Shown piece by piece: positions 10,567 through 19,477 of a stretch of 64,000 nucleotides of DNA. Both the position numbers and the translations under genes were made by a program. The stretch lies in contig NC_023063.1 in NCBI RefSeq assembly GCF_000508225.1, forward strand, positions 124,001 to 188,000, given 5' to 3'. Each line of letters opens with the position of its first letter. The stretch's first letter is position 1. Under the pieces are notes generated by a model that made no database searches, was not told the origin of the DNA, and saw nothing but the letters and a program-made list of their open reading frames with translations. This DNA is from Ehrlichia muris AS145. GTDB lineage: Bacteria; Pseudomonadota; Alphaproteobacteria; Rickettsiales; Anaplasmataceae.

Positions 10567-12081
10567 TCAACTTCTGTGAGTCTTAAGTTTAGATAGTATA
10601 AACCTTGACAGTACTAATATCAACATGATTAGTGTAGCAAATTGGATAGTAATGAATTTATTCAAATATCTAGAATATATAGTTCCTTCACTTATGTGGT
10701 AGGGTAAATATGAATCAATTATGCCTTCTGTCATTATAGGTAAAGAATCAATAATTCTTCCATAACTATCTATTACAGCAGAAATACCACTGTTTGCTGC
10801 TCTTATAGTAGGTAGCCCATTTTCAATGCTTCTTACGCGATTAATTTCTAAATGTTGATAAGGTTGGGAACTTATACCAAACCAACCATCATTTGTAATG
10901 TTAATGATCCATTGCCCTTTTCTACACCTACTTACAACTTCATTGCTAAAAATGGATTCATAGCATATTAAAGGTATAAAAGGACTTTGATTATTTAACG
11001 ATATAGATTTTTCTTTGTTTATTCCTGGGGTATAATTAAGTTTGTCTGCGATATCTTGAGGAATCAGATTTTTTAGTATGGATGGTATGAATTCCCCAAA
11101 TGGAACAAGGTGCAGTTTATCGTAATAGTCGATTATTTGTCCATTATCATTAATAACAAATAATGTGTTATAAAATTTATTGTTTTCAAATCTTGTGCCT
11201 CCAGCAATTAAGAATTTTGGGATGGTGAACTTAAGATAGTTTTGTATTGAACTATTGTTTGTACCATTCAAGAATGGGAAGGAATTTTCTCCCCAAACTA
11301 CATGTGTTCTTGAATTTAGACCATATTTGCTGGTTAAGCGTAGATATGTTTGAAATATATCATATTCTAATTCTTCATTTCCATTCCAATGACTTTCAGT
11401 GTTTCCTTGTACTATGCGTATGGCTACATCATGATTATATTTCTGTTCTTGATTGTTTAATAGTCGATTGCTTCCATAAATAAACATGCTTACCAGTGTT
11501 AGTAATGCAATAATGCATGAAGAAATGCTTTTATCTCTTATACACACTCCAGCAGCTGTACTACAGAATATAGCAAGGAATTCCATACCATATGTTCCAA
11601 ATAATGAAGCAGTTTGCAACATTTCTGTAGAGAAAGACCAAGAATAGGCAAACAGATTCCAAGGTGCTATGTATCCTAATAACATTCCAGCAATAGTGAA
11701 AGATAACGAGAATGTTATTAATCCAAGTAGTTTTTTGTAATTAACTGTATAACTAATTGCTGCGGCTGTGGCAAATAATAATGATAGAGATGCTGAAAGG
11801 ACAAGGGTAAAAGGTATCAGTGGCCAAAAGATTTTGCTTTGAATGATTAATGGTACATTAACCCAATATGAACTGGCAGTGAAATACCCAAAACCAAACC
11901 ACCACCCACAAAAAAAAGCTTGTTTTGTACTTTGGGTTTGCGATAACACAACATAGAATCCAGAAAATGCTATAAGCAAAGCAATGAACATGTGGAAAGG
12001 TGCCATAGATATAGCTCCCATCACTCCTAGCATCATTGCTAGTGTATAGTTGTATTTTTTATAAACATTACCTTCTATCAA
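10567..12081 (-). CDS. lnt: Apolipoprotein N-acyltransferase
   Basis: Inner-membrane enzyme that N-acylates the lipidated cysteine of apolipoproteins, the last step of lipoprotein maturation. The first 210 or so residues hold multiple hydrophobic segments. The C-terminal part is the nitrilase-like periplasmic domain with the complete triad: E265 (VVWGENSFPF), K322 (YDKLHLVPFGE) and C373 (LICYESIFS). The 504-residue length is normal. It complements LolD, encoded 8 kb away. The gene is flanked by long gene-free repeat regions and appears to be a single-gene unit. Confidence 0.93.
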   Translation of the reverse strand: MIEGNVYKKYNYTLAMMLGVMGAISMAPFHMFIALLIAFSGFYVVLSQTQSTKQAFFCGWWFGFGYFTASSYWVNVPLIIQSKIFWPLIPFTLVLSASLSLLFATAAAISYTVNYKKLLGLITFSLSFTIAGMLLGYIAPWNLFAYSWSFSTEMLQTASLFGTYGMEFLAIFCSTAAGVCIRDKSISSCIIALLTLVSMFIYGSNRLLNNQEQKYNHDVAIRIVQGNTESHWNGNEELEYDIFQTYLRLTSKYGLNSRTHVVWGENSFPFLNGTNNSSIQNYLKFTIPKFLIAGGTRFENNKFYNTLFVINDNGQIIDYYDKLHLVPFGEFIPSILKNLIPQDIADKLNYTPGINKEKSISLNNQSPFIPLICYESIFSNEVVSRCRKGQWIINITNDGWFGISSQPYQHLEINRVRSIENGLPTIRAANSGISAVIDSYGRIIDSLPIMTEGIIDSYLPYHISEGTIYSRYLNKFITIQFATLIMLILVLSRFILSKLKTHRS

Positions 12082-12550
12082 TTTGATTGCCCTGAATTAA
12101 CTCCTAAATATACTAAAAAAGAATAGTATACTAACTATTGTAAATATTTTTTATGTTATGTAAAGCATAAGACTTTATTATTTAAATGGTCAGGGTTTTT
12201 TATTAGTAAATTAAAAAAGTTAATATGCACCTATTTTAAGTGTTGATGAGATAAATGGTATATATAATGTAATACTAATATTTAATAGCAGAAAATTTCT
12301 ACTGTGACTAGAATTTAGTTAATACTTACATACATCACTAATACGTAAGTTATGTATTATTTTTTAATGCTGTAAATTGTTGAGTTGAATGTAGTAATTT
12401 ACGATGTAGTAACATGGATTCTTTAAAATTTTGTGTTATTAAAAGACGAAATATCTCTACATGGTTTTGTTATAAGGAGTTTTACTTCGAAAAAGTGTAG
12501 CTGTTGAGTAATAAGTATTTGAGTTATAAATAATTTTAAGGACATTTTAT
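12082..12550. other. Gene-free stretch upstream of lnt
   Basis: AT-rich spacer expected to carry the lnt promoter on the minus strand. I could not pick out convincing promoter hexamers, an RNA or a small gene. Confidence 0.4.
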
Positions 12551-13482
12551 AACGCTAATTTCTTTGTGTGTTAGTTGTATTGATAAACGAACATATTAAA
12601 GGTGAAAGCCAACAATTTATTGTATATCTTCATATAAATCAGTTAATTGTTATTATTTTATAATAAAGGCGCTTGCCTTTTATAAGGCTAATTTTTTGTG
12701 TGTTAGTTGTGTTGATAAACGAACATATTAAAGGTGAAAGCCAACAATTTATTGTATATCTTCATATAAATCAGTTAATTGTTATTATTTTATAATAAAG
12801 GCGCTTGCCTTTTATAACGCTAACTTCTTTGTGTGTTAGTTGTATTGATAAACGAACATATTAAAGGTGAAAGCCAACAATTTATTGTATATCTTCATAT
12901 AAATCAGTTAATTGTTATTATTTTATAATAAAGGCGCTTGCCTTTTATAACGCTAATTTTTTGTGTGTTAGTTGTATTGATAAACGAACATATTAAAGGT
13001 GAAAGCCAACAATTTATTGTATATCTTCATATAAATCAGTTAATTGTTATTATTTTATAATAAAGGCGCTTGCATTTTATAAGGCTAATTTTTTGTGTGT
13101 TAGTTGTGTTGATAAACGAACATATTAAAGGTGAAAGCCAACAATTTATTGTATATCTTCTTCATATAAATCAGTTAATTGTTATTATTTTATAATAAAG
13201 GCGCTTGCCTTTTATAACGCTAATTTTTTGTGTGTTAGTTGTGTTGATAAACGAACATATTAAAGGTGAAAGCCAACAATTTATTGTATATCTTCTTCAT
13301 ATAAATCAGTTAATTGTTATTATTTAACAATAAAGGCGCTTGCCTTTTATAAGGCTAATTTTTTGTGTGTTAGTTGTGTTGATAAACGAACATATTAAAG
13401 GTGAAAGCCAACAATTTATTGTATATCTTCATATAAATCAGTTAATTGTTATTATTTTACAATAAAGGCGCTTGCCTTTTTG
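12551..13482. repeat. Seven tandem copies of a 132-135-bp unit with an internal hairpin
   Basis: The conserved block GATAAACGAACATATTAAAG recurs at 12582, 12714, 12847, 12979, 13111, 13246 and 13381. Periods are 132, 133, 132, 132, 135 and 135; the longer units carry one extra TTC. Every unit ends with AAAGGC-GCTT-GCCTTT, a 6-bp stem with a 4-base loop followed by T/A-rich sequence, so each could act as a weak terminator or RNA stem. Unit variants alternate between AACGCTAA and AAGGCTAA at the junction, a pattern expected from unequal exchange. The array ends just before the antiporter-type gene. Confidence 0.95.
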
Positions 13483-13537
13483 ATAATATTTTAGTAGGTT
13501 TGTCAATCATATATTATTGAATTTATGGGTATATGTG

Positions 13538-15013
13538 ATGGTTAGTTCGTTACCTGTTTTGCAGATTGTTATACCTTTACTTTCTGCAATAGTATGTGCG
13601 TTATTGAAAGATGCTAGATTAGTTAAGGTAGTATCCACTGTTGTAGTATTAGTATCTTTCTCTATTGCAGTGATGCTGTTTTTTCAAGTATATCCTGGTG
13701 GTGTTATTAAGTATAGCGTAGGTGGGTGGGTGGTGCCTTATGGCATAGAACTTAAAGTAAATATATTTAATTCGACAATGCTCCTTTTAGTCGGGTTTGT
13801 TGCTATGATGAGTATTCTATATGGTATATATCCTAATAGCAAAGAAATAAACGTTAGTACTATCCCAAGTTTTTATTCTATATTCTTGTTATGTTTTAGT
13901 GGCTTTTTAGGCATATTAGTTTCAAATGATGTTTTTAATATTTATGTTTTTCTAGAAATATCATCTATTTCTTCATATATTTTGGTTGCAATGGGTAAGG
14001 ATAAGACAGCTTTAGTGGCTGCATTTGATTACTTGGTAATAGGTACTATTGGAGCAACGTTTTATTTAATAGGGGTGGGTTTTTTATATGCCATCACTGG
14101 AACCTTAAATGTTGGGGATTTATTTTTAATAATTCAAGGTAAATCTTTGGCAACAAATAAAGCGATACAAGTTGGATTGTTGTTCATAGCAGTAGGTTTA
14201 TTTATTAAAGCAGCTCTATTTCCGTTTCATAAATGGTTAATACAAGCCTATAGTTATGCTCCTACTTTTATTTCGGTGTTCTTTTCTGGTGTTTCTACTA
14301 AAGTAATGATCTATCTTGTAATGAAAGTAATATATGATATTTTTAAAGCTCAATTAGTTCTGTTAACTTTACCTTTTAATATTGTGTTTATGGTTTTTGC
14401 TGTGTTATCAGTGGTTTTTGCGTCTGTATTTGCAATGTTAAGTAATAATATGAAAAGAATCTTTGCATACTCTAGTGTAGCACATTTGGGGTGCATTATA
14501 TTTGCTGTGGGTTTGAATACTTACTATGGTTTAATAGCTGCTGTAACTTATATAATCAATCATAGTCTAGTTAAGTCAGCATTATTTATGGTAATGGGTA
14601 GTATTTCTTATAATTGTGGTAGTCTTGATCTTAAAGATTGTGTAAACGTGTGGAAAAATATGCCAAAGATTGCATTACCATTCGTTATTTTATGTATAAG
14701 CCTTATTGGAATGCCAATAACTTCAGGGTTTATTTCTAAATGGTATATTTTTGATGCAGCGATTAAAGCTAATTTTTGGTTAGGTGTAATTGTTTTGCTT
14801 GTAGGGTCTGGATTATCTGTGGTATATGTATGGCATATAATTGAAGCAACATGTTTCAAGTCATCTGATAGACAAGTGAAGAAGTTGTTTGAAATTCCTA
14901 ATGTTATGGTATTGTGTATTTGGGTAATGGCGATTTCCTCTATTATCCTGGGATTATATCCAGTACCTTTAATGCTGATTTCTAATAGAATAGCAGAATC
15001 ACTGCTGTATTAA
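13538..15013 (+). CDS. Monovalent cation/H+ antiporter subunit D (MrpD/NuoN-like)
   Basis: Proton-conducting membrane protein of the Mrp/complex I family with about 14 hydrophobic segments. Family features are GGWVVPYGIEL near the N-terminus, FLEISSISSYILVA with the conserved membrane glutamate, IKAALFPFHKWLIQAY (lysine and histidine of the channel) and YSSVAHLG. It resembles MrpD more than NuoN because of the GGW-PYGIEL segment. Other Mrp subunits are not adjacent. I chose ATG 13538; an in-frame TTG at 13517 would add seven residues (MNLWVYV). The gene directly follows the seven-copy repeat array, so its promoter may lie within or just after the last repeat. Confidence 0.85.
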   Translation: MVSSLPVLQIVIPLLSAIVCALLKDARLVKVVSTVVVLVSFSIAVMLFFQVYPGGVIKYSVGGWVVPYGIELKVNIFNSTMLLLVGFVAMMSILYGIYPNSKEINVSTIPSFYSIFLLCFSGFLGILVSNDVFNIYVFLEISSISSYILVAMGKDKTALVAAFDYLVIGTIGATFYLIGVGFLYAITGTLNVGDLFLIIQGKSLATNKAIQVGLLFIAVGLFIKAALFPFHKWLIQAYSYAPTFISVFFSGVSTKVMIYLVMKVIYDIFKAQLVLLTLPFNIVFMVFAVLSVVFASVFAMLSNNMKRIFAYSSVAHLGCIIFAVGLNTYYGLIAAVTYIINHSLVKSALFMVMGSISYNCGSLDLKDCVNVWKNMPKIALPFVILCISLIGMPITSGFISKWYIFDAAIKANFWLGVIVLLVGSGLSVVYVWHIIEATCFKSSDRQVKKLFEIPNVMVLCIWVMAISSIILGLYPVPLMLISNRIAESLLY

Positions 15014-15328
15014 ATTTATGTGATTTTAAGGATAAAGCTTGCATATTATATTTATACGCAATTTCTGAAAGTGTGGTGCAAGTAGTGTCTTTTTTAATAA
15101 GATTTATCTATTAAAGTATTTGACAGATATAATTTTTAAAATTTCTGTTATTGTGAATACTTAAATAATGACAATTGTTTCTGTTATTCTTGTAGCATAT
15201 TATATTAAATAACTTTAATATGTATTCATGATAATACTCAAGAAAATTAAGTATACCTAAATGTTGTATTTATTAATTTTTAAAAAAGCTATACTAGACA
15301 ATAGGTTGGCATCCTTTATAAAAGGGAA
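15014..15328. other. Intergenic spacer between convergent genes
   Basis: AT-rich spacer. A short CCTTTATAAAAGG inverted repeat near 15313 is the only structure I see and has no T-run on either side. Confidence 0.4.
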
Positions 15329-15634
15329 CTATTTGCTCCTTCCTTGTGTTTTGCTTTCAAATACTTGAGATACTGATTCAATAACAAAAAAGCTACTTCC
15401 TCTACTATGTTCAGAACTATGTTCTACTACATAATTTCTTTTGTATGGTTTATAAGCAGATGAGCCACCACTACTAGTATTAGTATATGGTGTTGTTGAT
15501 TTTTTGTATTTAGATTTATTTCTTATTTTGCGTTTTAATAAATAAGCTGTAACTGCAAATAGTATCAGTACTAATAGAGCAGCATAACTTGGATTGTCAA
15601 TAATGTAAGACAATATATAATAAAAATAATTCAT
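15329..15634 (-). CDS. Small single-pass membrane protein of unknown function
   Basis: 101 residues: a short N-terminal stretch, one membrane segment (about residues 17-34, AALLVLILFAVTAYLL), a cluster of lysine/arginine immediately after it (KRKIRNKSKYKK) and a Ser/Tyr-rich soluble tail. By the positive-inside rule the tail is probably cytoplasmic. I recognise no domain. The codon pattern is like its neighbours and it lies on the same strand as mlaD, about 180 bases downstream, so co-transcription is possible. Confidence 0.6.
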   Translation of the reverse strand: MNYFYYILSYIIDNPSYAALLVLILFAVTAYLLKRKIRNKSKYKKSTTPYTNTSSGGSSAYKPYKRNYVVEHSSEHSRGSSFFVIESVSQVFESKTQGRSK

Positions 15635-15813
15635 AACCCACTATATCCACTACACACTACCTACATTATAGCATAAAATGATTGTTTTGAATAGTGTTTA
15701 TAAAGTGATATAACGGAAAAATTTATGCATTATCAAGAGGAAGCTTTCTTGTTTATCCTTAATACAAGCGATGTACTAATTAATATTTTAATTGATAGCA
15801 GATTTGTCTACTA

Positions 15814-16263
15814 TTACTTAACAAATTTGTTAACTAGTTTTGTAAAAATGACATTAAGATTTAAATCTGAATTTGTATGTTCAATAAATCCTCCAGTAGG
15901 GATGTAATCTTGACTTGCACCAAGTGCAATATCGATATGTCTTCTTCCTAGGAGATTAGAGAGTGATAAAGATGCTGAACTATCTGAAGGTAGTAGAATA
16001 TTCTTTTGTATACACATTGTAACTGTAGGGTTATAGGTTGTATCAAGTGATATTGATGTTACTGTGCCTATTTTTACTCCAGATAATGTTATCTCATCTC
16101 CCATGTCTAGACCATCTACGCTTGGAAAATGTGCTTTTACTGTGTAACAGTTACGTGAAGTAGTATTATAAGGTAATTTTTTGAATGCTATGATTCCAAT
16201 AGATATTGCAGCCGCTAAAACAATGAGTCCTGCAAAAATTTCAATGACGCTAGATCGATGCAT
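15814..16263 (-). CDS. mlaD: MCE-domain protein MlaD
   Basis: Membrane-anchored substrate-binding subunit of the Mla phospholipid transport system, which maintains outer-membrane lipid asymmetry. One N-terminal membrane segment (about residues 8-27) is followed by the MCE fold (about 39-115) with VDGLDMGDEITLSGVKIGTV, the family hallmark, and SLSLSNLLGRRHIDIALG. The 149-residue length is normal for the alphaproteobacterial type. It sits 23 bases after the NDUFA12-like gene on the same strand, an arrangement common in alphaproteobacteria. MlaE/MlaF are not in the window. Confidence 0.88.
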   Translation of the reverse strand: MHRSSVIEIFAGLIVLAAAISIGIIAFKKLPYNTTSRNCYTVKAHFPSVDGLDMGDEITLSGVKIGTVTSISLDTTYNPTVTMCIQKNILLPSDSSASLSLSNLLGRRHIDIALGASQDYIPTGGFIEHTNSDLNLNVIFTKLVNKFVK

Positions 16264-16286
16264 GAGACTACCAATAATATTTAACG

Positions 16287-16580
16287 TTATCTTGTACTAT
16301 AGGAGCAAAGAATTTTGTTAGGATGATAAGCATAACGAGTACCAGTTAGATTTGGAAAGTGTAGATTTTTTGGAGATTTTGGTACCTGATTATCCGTATA
16401 ATGCAACCACATATGCCATAGGGCAGGAATTTTTGTTGGATCTGCTTTACCATTATATATTACCCATCTTTTTTCGATTCCATTTGCTATTGTAATATAG
16501 TATCTATTACCTAAAATATCCTTACCAATTAATTTCTTATTTCTTTTTATCAGGAACTGTAGATTACGGAGAAATTGCAT
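16287..16580 (-). CDS. NDUFA12-family complex I accessory/assembly protein
   Basis: 97-residue homologue of the 17.2-kDa NADH:ubiquinone oxidoreductase subunit (NDUFA12/B17.2). The family core is visible: LIGKDILGNRYY (20-28), KRWVIYNGKADPTKIPALWHMWLHY (about 37-61) and a proline-rich NQVPKSPKN. This family is restricted to alphaproteobacteria and mitochondria and attaches to the peripheral arm of complex I. It is first in a likely two-gene unit with mlaD. It is near full length for the bacterial family. Confidence 0.87.
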   Translation of the reverse strand: MQFLRNLQFLIKRNKKLIGKDILGNRYYITIANGIEKRWVIYNGKADPTKIPALWHMWLHYTDNQVPKSPKNLHFPNLTGTRYAYHPNKILCSYSTR

Positions 16581-16711
16581 GTCTTAACAATTGGTAATTT
16601 ATTTTACATTAGTATAATAATTATGGTAATACAATACAACTATTAACTATGGTATTTAGTTAATGTTTTTGTGTGATAATTAGCTTAAGCAAGTAATAAT
16701 TGTAAGTAATT

Positions 16712-17173
16712 ATGAAATGTCCTTTCTGTAATAGTAATAATACTCAAGTTAAAGATTCAAGATCTATAGAAGATGACATGTTAATTAGAAGACGGAGATC
16801 TTGTGTTGTATGTCACTCTAGATTTACTACAACTGAAAAATTACTTCTTAGATCATTTATGGTTATTAAAAAAAATGGCGAAACTGAATTGTTCGATAAG
16901 CAAAAATTGCTTTCCTCAATTTTAATAGCTACGAAAAAGCGTCCTGTGAGTCATGAAGGGATAAATATGATGGTTAATAATATTCTTTATGAACTTGAAG
17001 GAAAAAAATAGGATGCTATCCCGGCTAATGTTATTGGGAAAATGGTTATGGATAATCTTTTTAAGTTAGATAAGGTAGCGTATGTTAGATTTGCTTCTGT
17101 ATATATGAATTTTAAAAATATAAATGATTTTAGCAATATAATTGCAAAAATAATTAATGAGAAAGCACCTTAA
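16712..17173 (+). pseudogene. nrdR: Transcriptional repressor NrdR interrupted by an in-frame amber codon
   Basis: NrdR represses ribonucleotide reductase genes in response to ATP/dATP. The zinc ribbon is intact (C3, C6, C31, C34), with the RRRR DNA-contact run at 26-29 and the first part of the ATP-cone. After residue 99 (ELEGKK) there is a TAG at 17009-17011. The same frame continues without any other stop for 53 more codons (DAIPANVIGKMVMDNL...VRFASVYMNF...) to TAA 17171-17173. The combined 153 codons match the family's usual length. No base is inserted or lost, so a single substitution, probably GAG to TAG, explains it. It could be a young pseudogene, a sequencing error or a readthrough site; the frame beyond the stop is undecayed. 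Confidence 0.85.
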
Positions 17174-17296
17174 TATAAATATATTCATAAGTAAAATTGT
17201 ATTTATGATTAATTATTATTCTTGAATTGTTGATAAGCTTGTGTTATGTATTTTGAGCATTGTTTAATGATAATGTGTACTTTCAGTGTAGTTTAG

Positions 17297-17369
17297 GGGG
17301 GTATAGCTCATTTGGTAGAGCATCTGCTTTGCACGCAGAAGGCGAGCGGTTCAAATCCGCTTACCTCCA
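17297..17369 (+). tRNA. tRNA-Ala (anticodon TGC)
   Basis: Acceptor strand GGGGGTA (17297-17303) pairs with TACCTCC (17362-17368), followed by discriminator A. The D arm GCTC...GAGC, the anticodon stem TCTGC/GCAGA with loop TTTGCAC (anticodon TGC at 17330-17332) and the T arm with GGTTCAAATCC are all present. The CCA end is not encoded. Confidence 0.97.
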
Positions 17370-17466
17370 CATTCTATTTCAACCTTCTATACTTAGTAGA
17401 CTTACTTTTTTAGATTAATATAACTACTGTGAATTTTTAATCATATACCTAATGAACTATATGAAT

Positions 17467-19263
17467 TTATGCTACTAATCCAAAATCATAGTTGTCGATG
17501 AATATATGATTATTTTTATCAATGTAAATGTTGTTGTTTTGTTGTTCTATGCCATAGTTTTTGAATATATTGTTATATGCACTCCATACTTGGTCATAAC
17601 TATAATTTTCTTTTACATCTTCGTAAAAATTTAATAGCTCTTCATATGTAAGATCAAACGAGATGGAATATTTATCATCATCTATGACATCACCTATATT
17701 TATATGTTCATGTGATAGTGGGAAATATACAGTATCAGTGTTTTCTTCTATAGTAGGATTAGAAATATTATGTTCGTTGGTATCAAGTGTTTCATCTGCT
17801 GAGTTTTCTGATGCTGCATTTTCATCATCAGTATCTTCCTCTATAGTAGGATTAGAAATATTATGTTCGTTGGTATCAAGTGTTTCATCTGCTGAGTGTT
17901 CTGATGCTGCATTTTCATTTTTTGAATCTAAGACATTATGTTCTTGTGTTGTATCACTTTCTTCTTCATAAGTTATATGTTCTGTAGAGGTGTTTTGTGT
18001 TTCATTTTGATGAAAATTTAATGATAAGTTGGTTGATAAGTATTCTGCTAGTTCTGTATTGGCTAAATCAAGGATATGATTTCCTTGTTTGTCAGATAAA
18101 TATGTCTGAATGTGATTTTCTTTATCTAATTTCATAGTAATATACATATTGTTTGCATCTAATTTCTCTTGTACAATCTTAAAAAAGGGTTTAGCGAATC
18201 CTGATATAGGTGCATCGTGTCTGATCACTTCGTTAAGATTGTTACAATATTCAAAATAAGAATTTCCATCAAAGAAAATATCCGTATTGTCATCCTTGGC
18301 AATTAGTAATATTTCCTTATCTTCTAATATTATACTGGCATAATTTTTATTATCTTCTTTGTATAAATTACTTTTGCTGATTCTAAAAATAAATTTCTCA
18401 TGCATATCTATATGATCATCATCATCATCATTTGGTTTATCCTTTATTATTATAAAGTTAGCAGCATCTAAAATGCTTGATGCTTTATTGTAGTTGGTTA
18501 CTAGTGATCCCTCTTGTTGTATGTCTGTAAAAAAGTACTTTCCGTCTTGTACTATGAGAAAAACTGGACTATTTTCTATTTCTTCTTGCATGAGACTATA
18601 TGACATGTTGTATAAGTTAATACTATCATCATCATTAACTTGGTGCCTGTTGATGTCAGAATAATTTAATTCGAACCCATCATGTCCTCGGGAGGAGTAA
18701 TATCCGTATTGAAAGGATTCTGAACTTAGTTTTCCAAATTCTTGACCAGAATGTAAGTCTAAAAGTATAGCAGAAGATGTTTCTGTGTTTTTATCTGGTG
18801 TTTCTGATACTATTTTGAATAGTGGGCCATTTCCTCTTGTCTCTTGTATGTTATAATATTCTTTCAAGTCTATTTTTTCTGATGTTTTTAGTATATTTTC
18901 CAGGCTTATCTTGAGCTTATGATAACTCAGGTAATATGCTTTTCCGTCTTGATTACATATTACTAAGCGATAAAAATCTTTAGTTTCGTTGTTATAGTCA
19001 GTATGTTGTATGTGTTCTGCTTTAATATATTGGTATTCAGAAGGAATATTAAGGTAGTCGTCGTTGTAATAGCCATTGTATAGAACGTAAAATTTATCAC
19101 CTACAAAGAAATAGCTTTTTGATGGTATAACTATTTCAGTATTATCTTTATCTATTACTTTGGCTTTGTGTATGTTGCCGGTGCAAAGATTGTTTAGATC
19201 TCCTCCTACTTCTAATTTAAAAGAAAATCCTTGATTTGTTGGAATCGGTGTATTGTTGTTCAT
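17467..19263 (-). CDS. Large acidic protein of unknown function with internal repeats
   Basis: 598 residues, no signal peptide or membrane segment, strongly acidic (runs such as NDDDDDHIDMH). It looks like several beta-rich modules (KFYVLYNGYYND, GKYFFTDIQQEG, NSYFEYCNN), followed near residues 440-515 by two 31-residue repeats around SADETLDTNEHNISNPTIEE. I recognise no family. Acidic proteins with tandem repeats are typical of Ehrlichia secreted effectors, so a host-directed role is plausible but is inference. It is divergent from the M9-like gene, with 214 bp between the starts containing a perfect palindrome. A segment near the start (FSFKLEVGG) faintly resembles FKLQYYS in that neighbour. 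Confidence 0.7.
   Translation of the reverse strand: MNNNTPIPTNQGFSFKLEVGGDLNNLCTGNIHKAKVIDKDNTEIVIPSKSYFFVGDKFYVLYNGYYNDDYLNIPSEYQYIKAEHIQHTDYNNETKDFYRLVICNQDGKAYYLSYHKLKISLENILKTSEKIDLKEYYNIQETRGNGPLFKIVSETPDKNTETSSAILLDLHSGQEFGKLSSESFQYGYYSSRGHDGFELNYSDINRHQVNDDDSINLYNMSYSLMQEEIENSPVFLIVQDGKYFFTDIQQEGSLVTNYNKASSILDAANFIIIKDKPNDDDDDHIDMHEKFIFRISKSNLYKEDNKNYASIILEDKEILLIAKDDNTDIFFDGNSYFEYCNNLNEVIRHDAPISGFAKPFFKIVQEKLDANNMYITMKLDKENHIQTYLSDKQGNHILDLANTELAEYLSTNLSLNFHQNETQNTSTEHITYEEESDTTQEHNVLDSKNENAASEHSADETLDTNEHNISNPTIEEDTDDENAASENSADETLDTNEHNISNPTIEENTDTVYFPLSHEHINIGDVIDDDKYSISFDLTYEELLNFYEDVKENYSYDQVWSAYNNIFKNYGIEQQNNNIYIDKNNHIFIDNYDFGLVA
17739..17924 (-). repeat. Two in-frame 93-bp repeats inside the acidic protein gene
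   Basis: The block AGAAATATTATGTTCGTTGG occurs at 17761 and 17854, exactly 93 bases (31 codons) apart, in otherwise nearly identical surroundings. It encodes the acidic NEHNISNPTIEE repeats and keeps the frame, so copy number could change without breaking the protein. Confidence 0.9.
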
Positions 19264-19348
19264 ATTTTCTCTGAATAATTATTAAGATATTTCATATAAT
19301 CATTATTAGTTTTTTATTATAAAAAAGTATTAATTAGTAAATTCATTA

Positions 19349-19368
19349 ATATTCTTGTACAAGAATAT
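19349..19368. promoter_or_regulatory. 20-bp perfect palindrome, candidate operator
   Basis: ATATTCTTGTACAAGAATAT is identical to its reverse complement. It lies between the divergent starts at 19263 and 19478, 54 bases upstream of a strong promoter for the rightward gene. The symmetry and position suggest a dimeric repressor or activator site controlling both genes. The binding protein is unknown. Confidence 0.55.
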
Positions 19369-19422
19369 CAATATATTATATCTGAAGTATAATTGATTAG
19401 TTAATTTATTAACTTTCTTATA

Positions 19423-19451
19423 TTGACATTTTAATATATTACATGTATGAT
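19423..19451 (+). promoter_or_regulatory. Strong sigma-70 promoter of the M9-like gene
   Basis: TTGACA (19423-19428), a 17-base spacer and TATGAT (19446-19451) make a nearly consensus promoter. Transcription should start near 19458, leaving a leader of about 20 bases before ATG 19478. Confidence 0.75.
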
Positions 19452-19477
19452 TCCGCTCTAAATTAATATTTTAATAA

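Noticed and set aside
12551-13482. CRISPR array
   Set aside because: Units are 132-135 bp and repeat in full, with no short repeat alternating with unique spacers and no cas genes nearby. The same reasoning excludes the 121-, 175-, 186- and 209-bp arrays.
17009-17011. Recoding of the nrdR stop as selenocysteine or pyrrolysine
   Set aside because: The codon is TAG rather than TGA, no recoding hairpin is visible, and no pyrrolysine machinery is expected in Rickettsiales. A substitution or sequence error is simpler.
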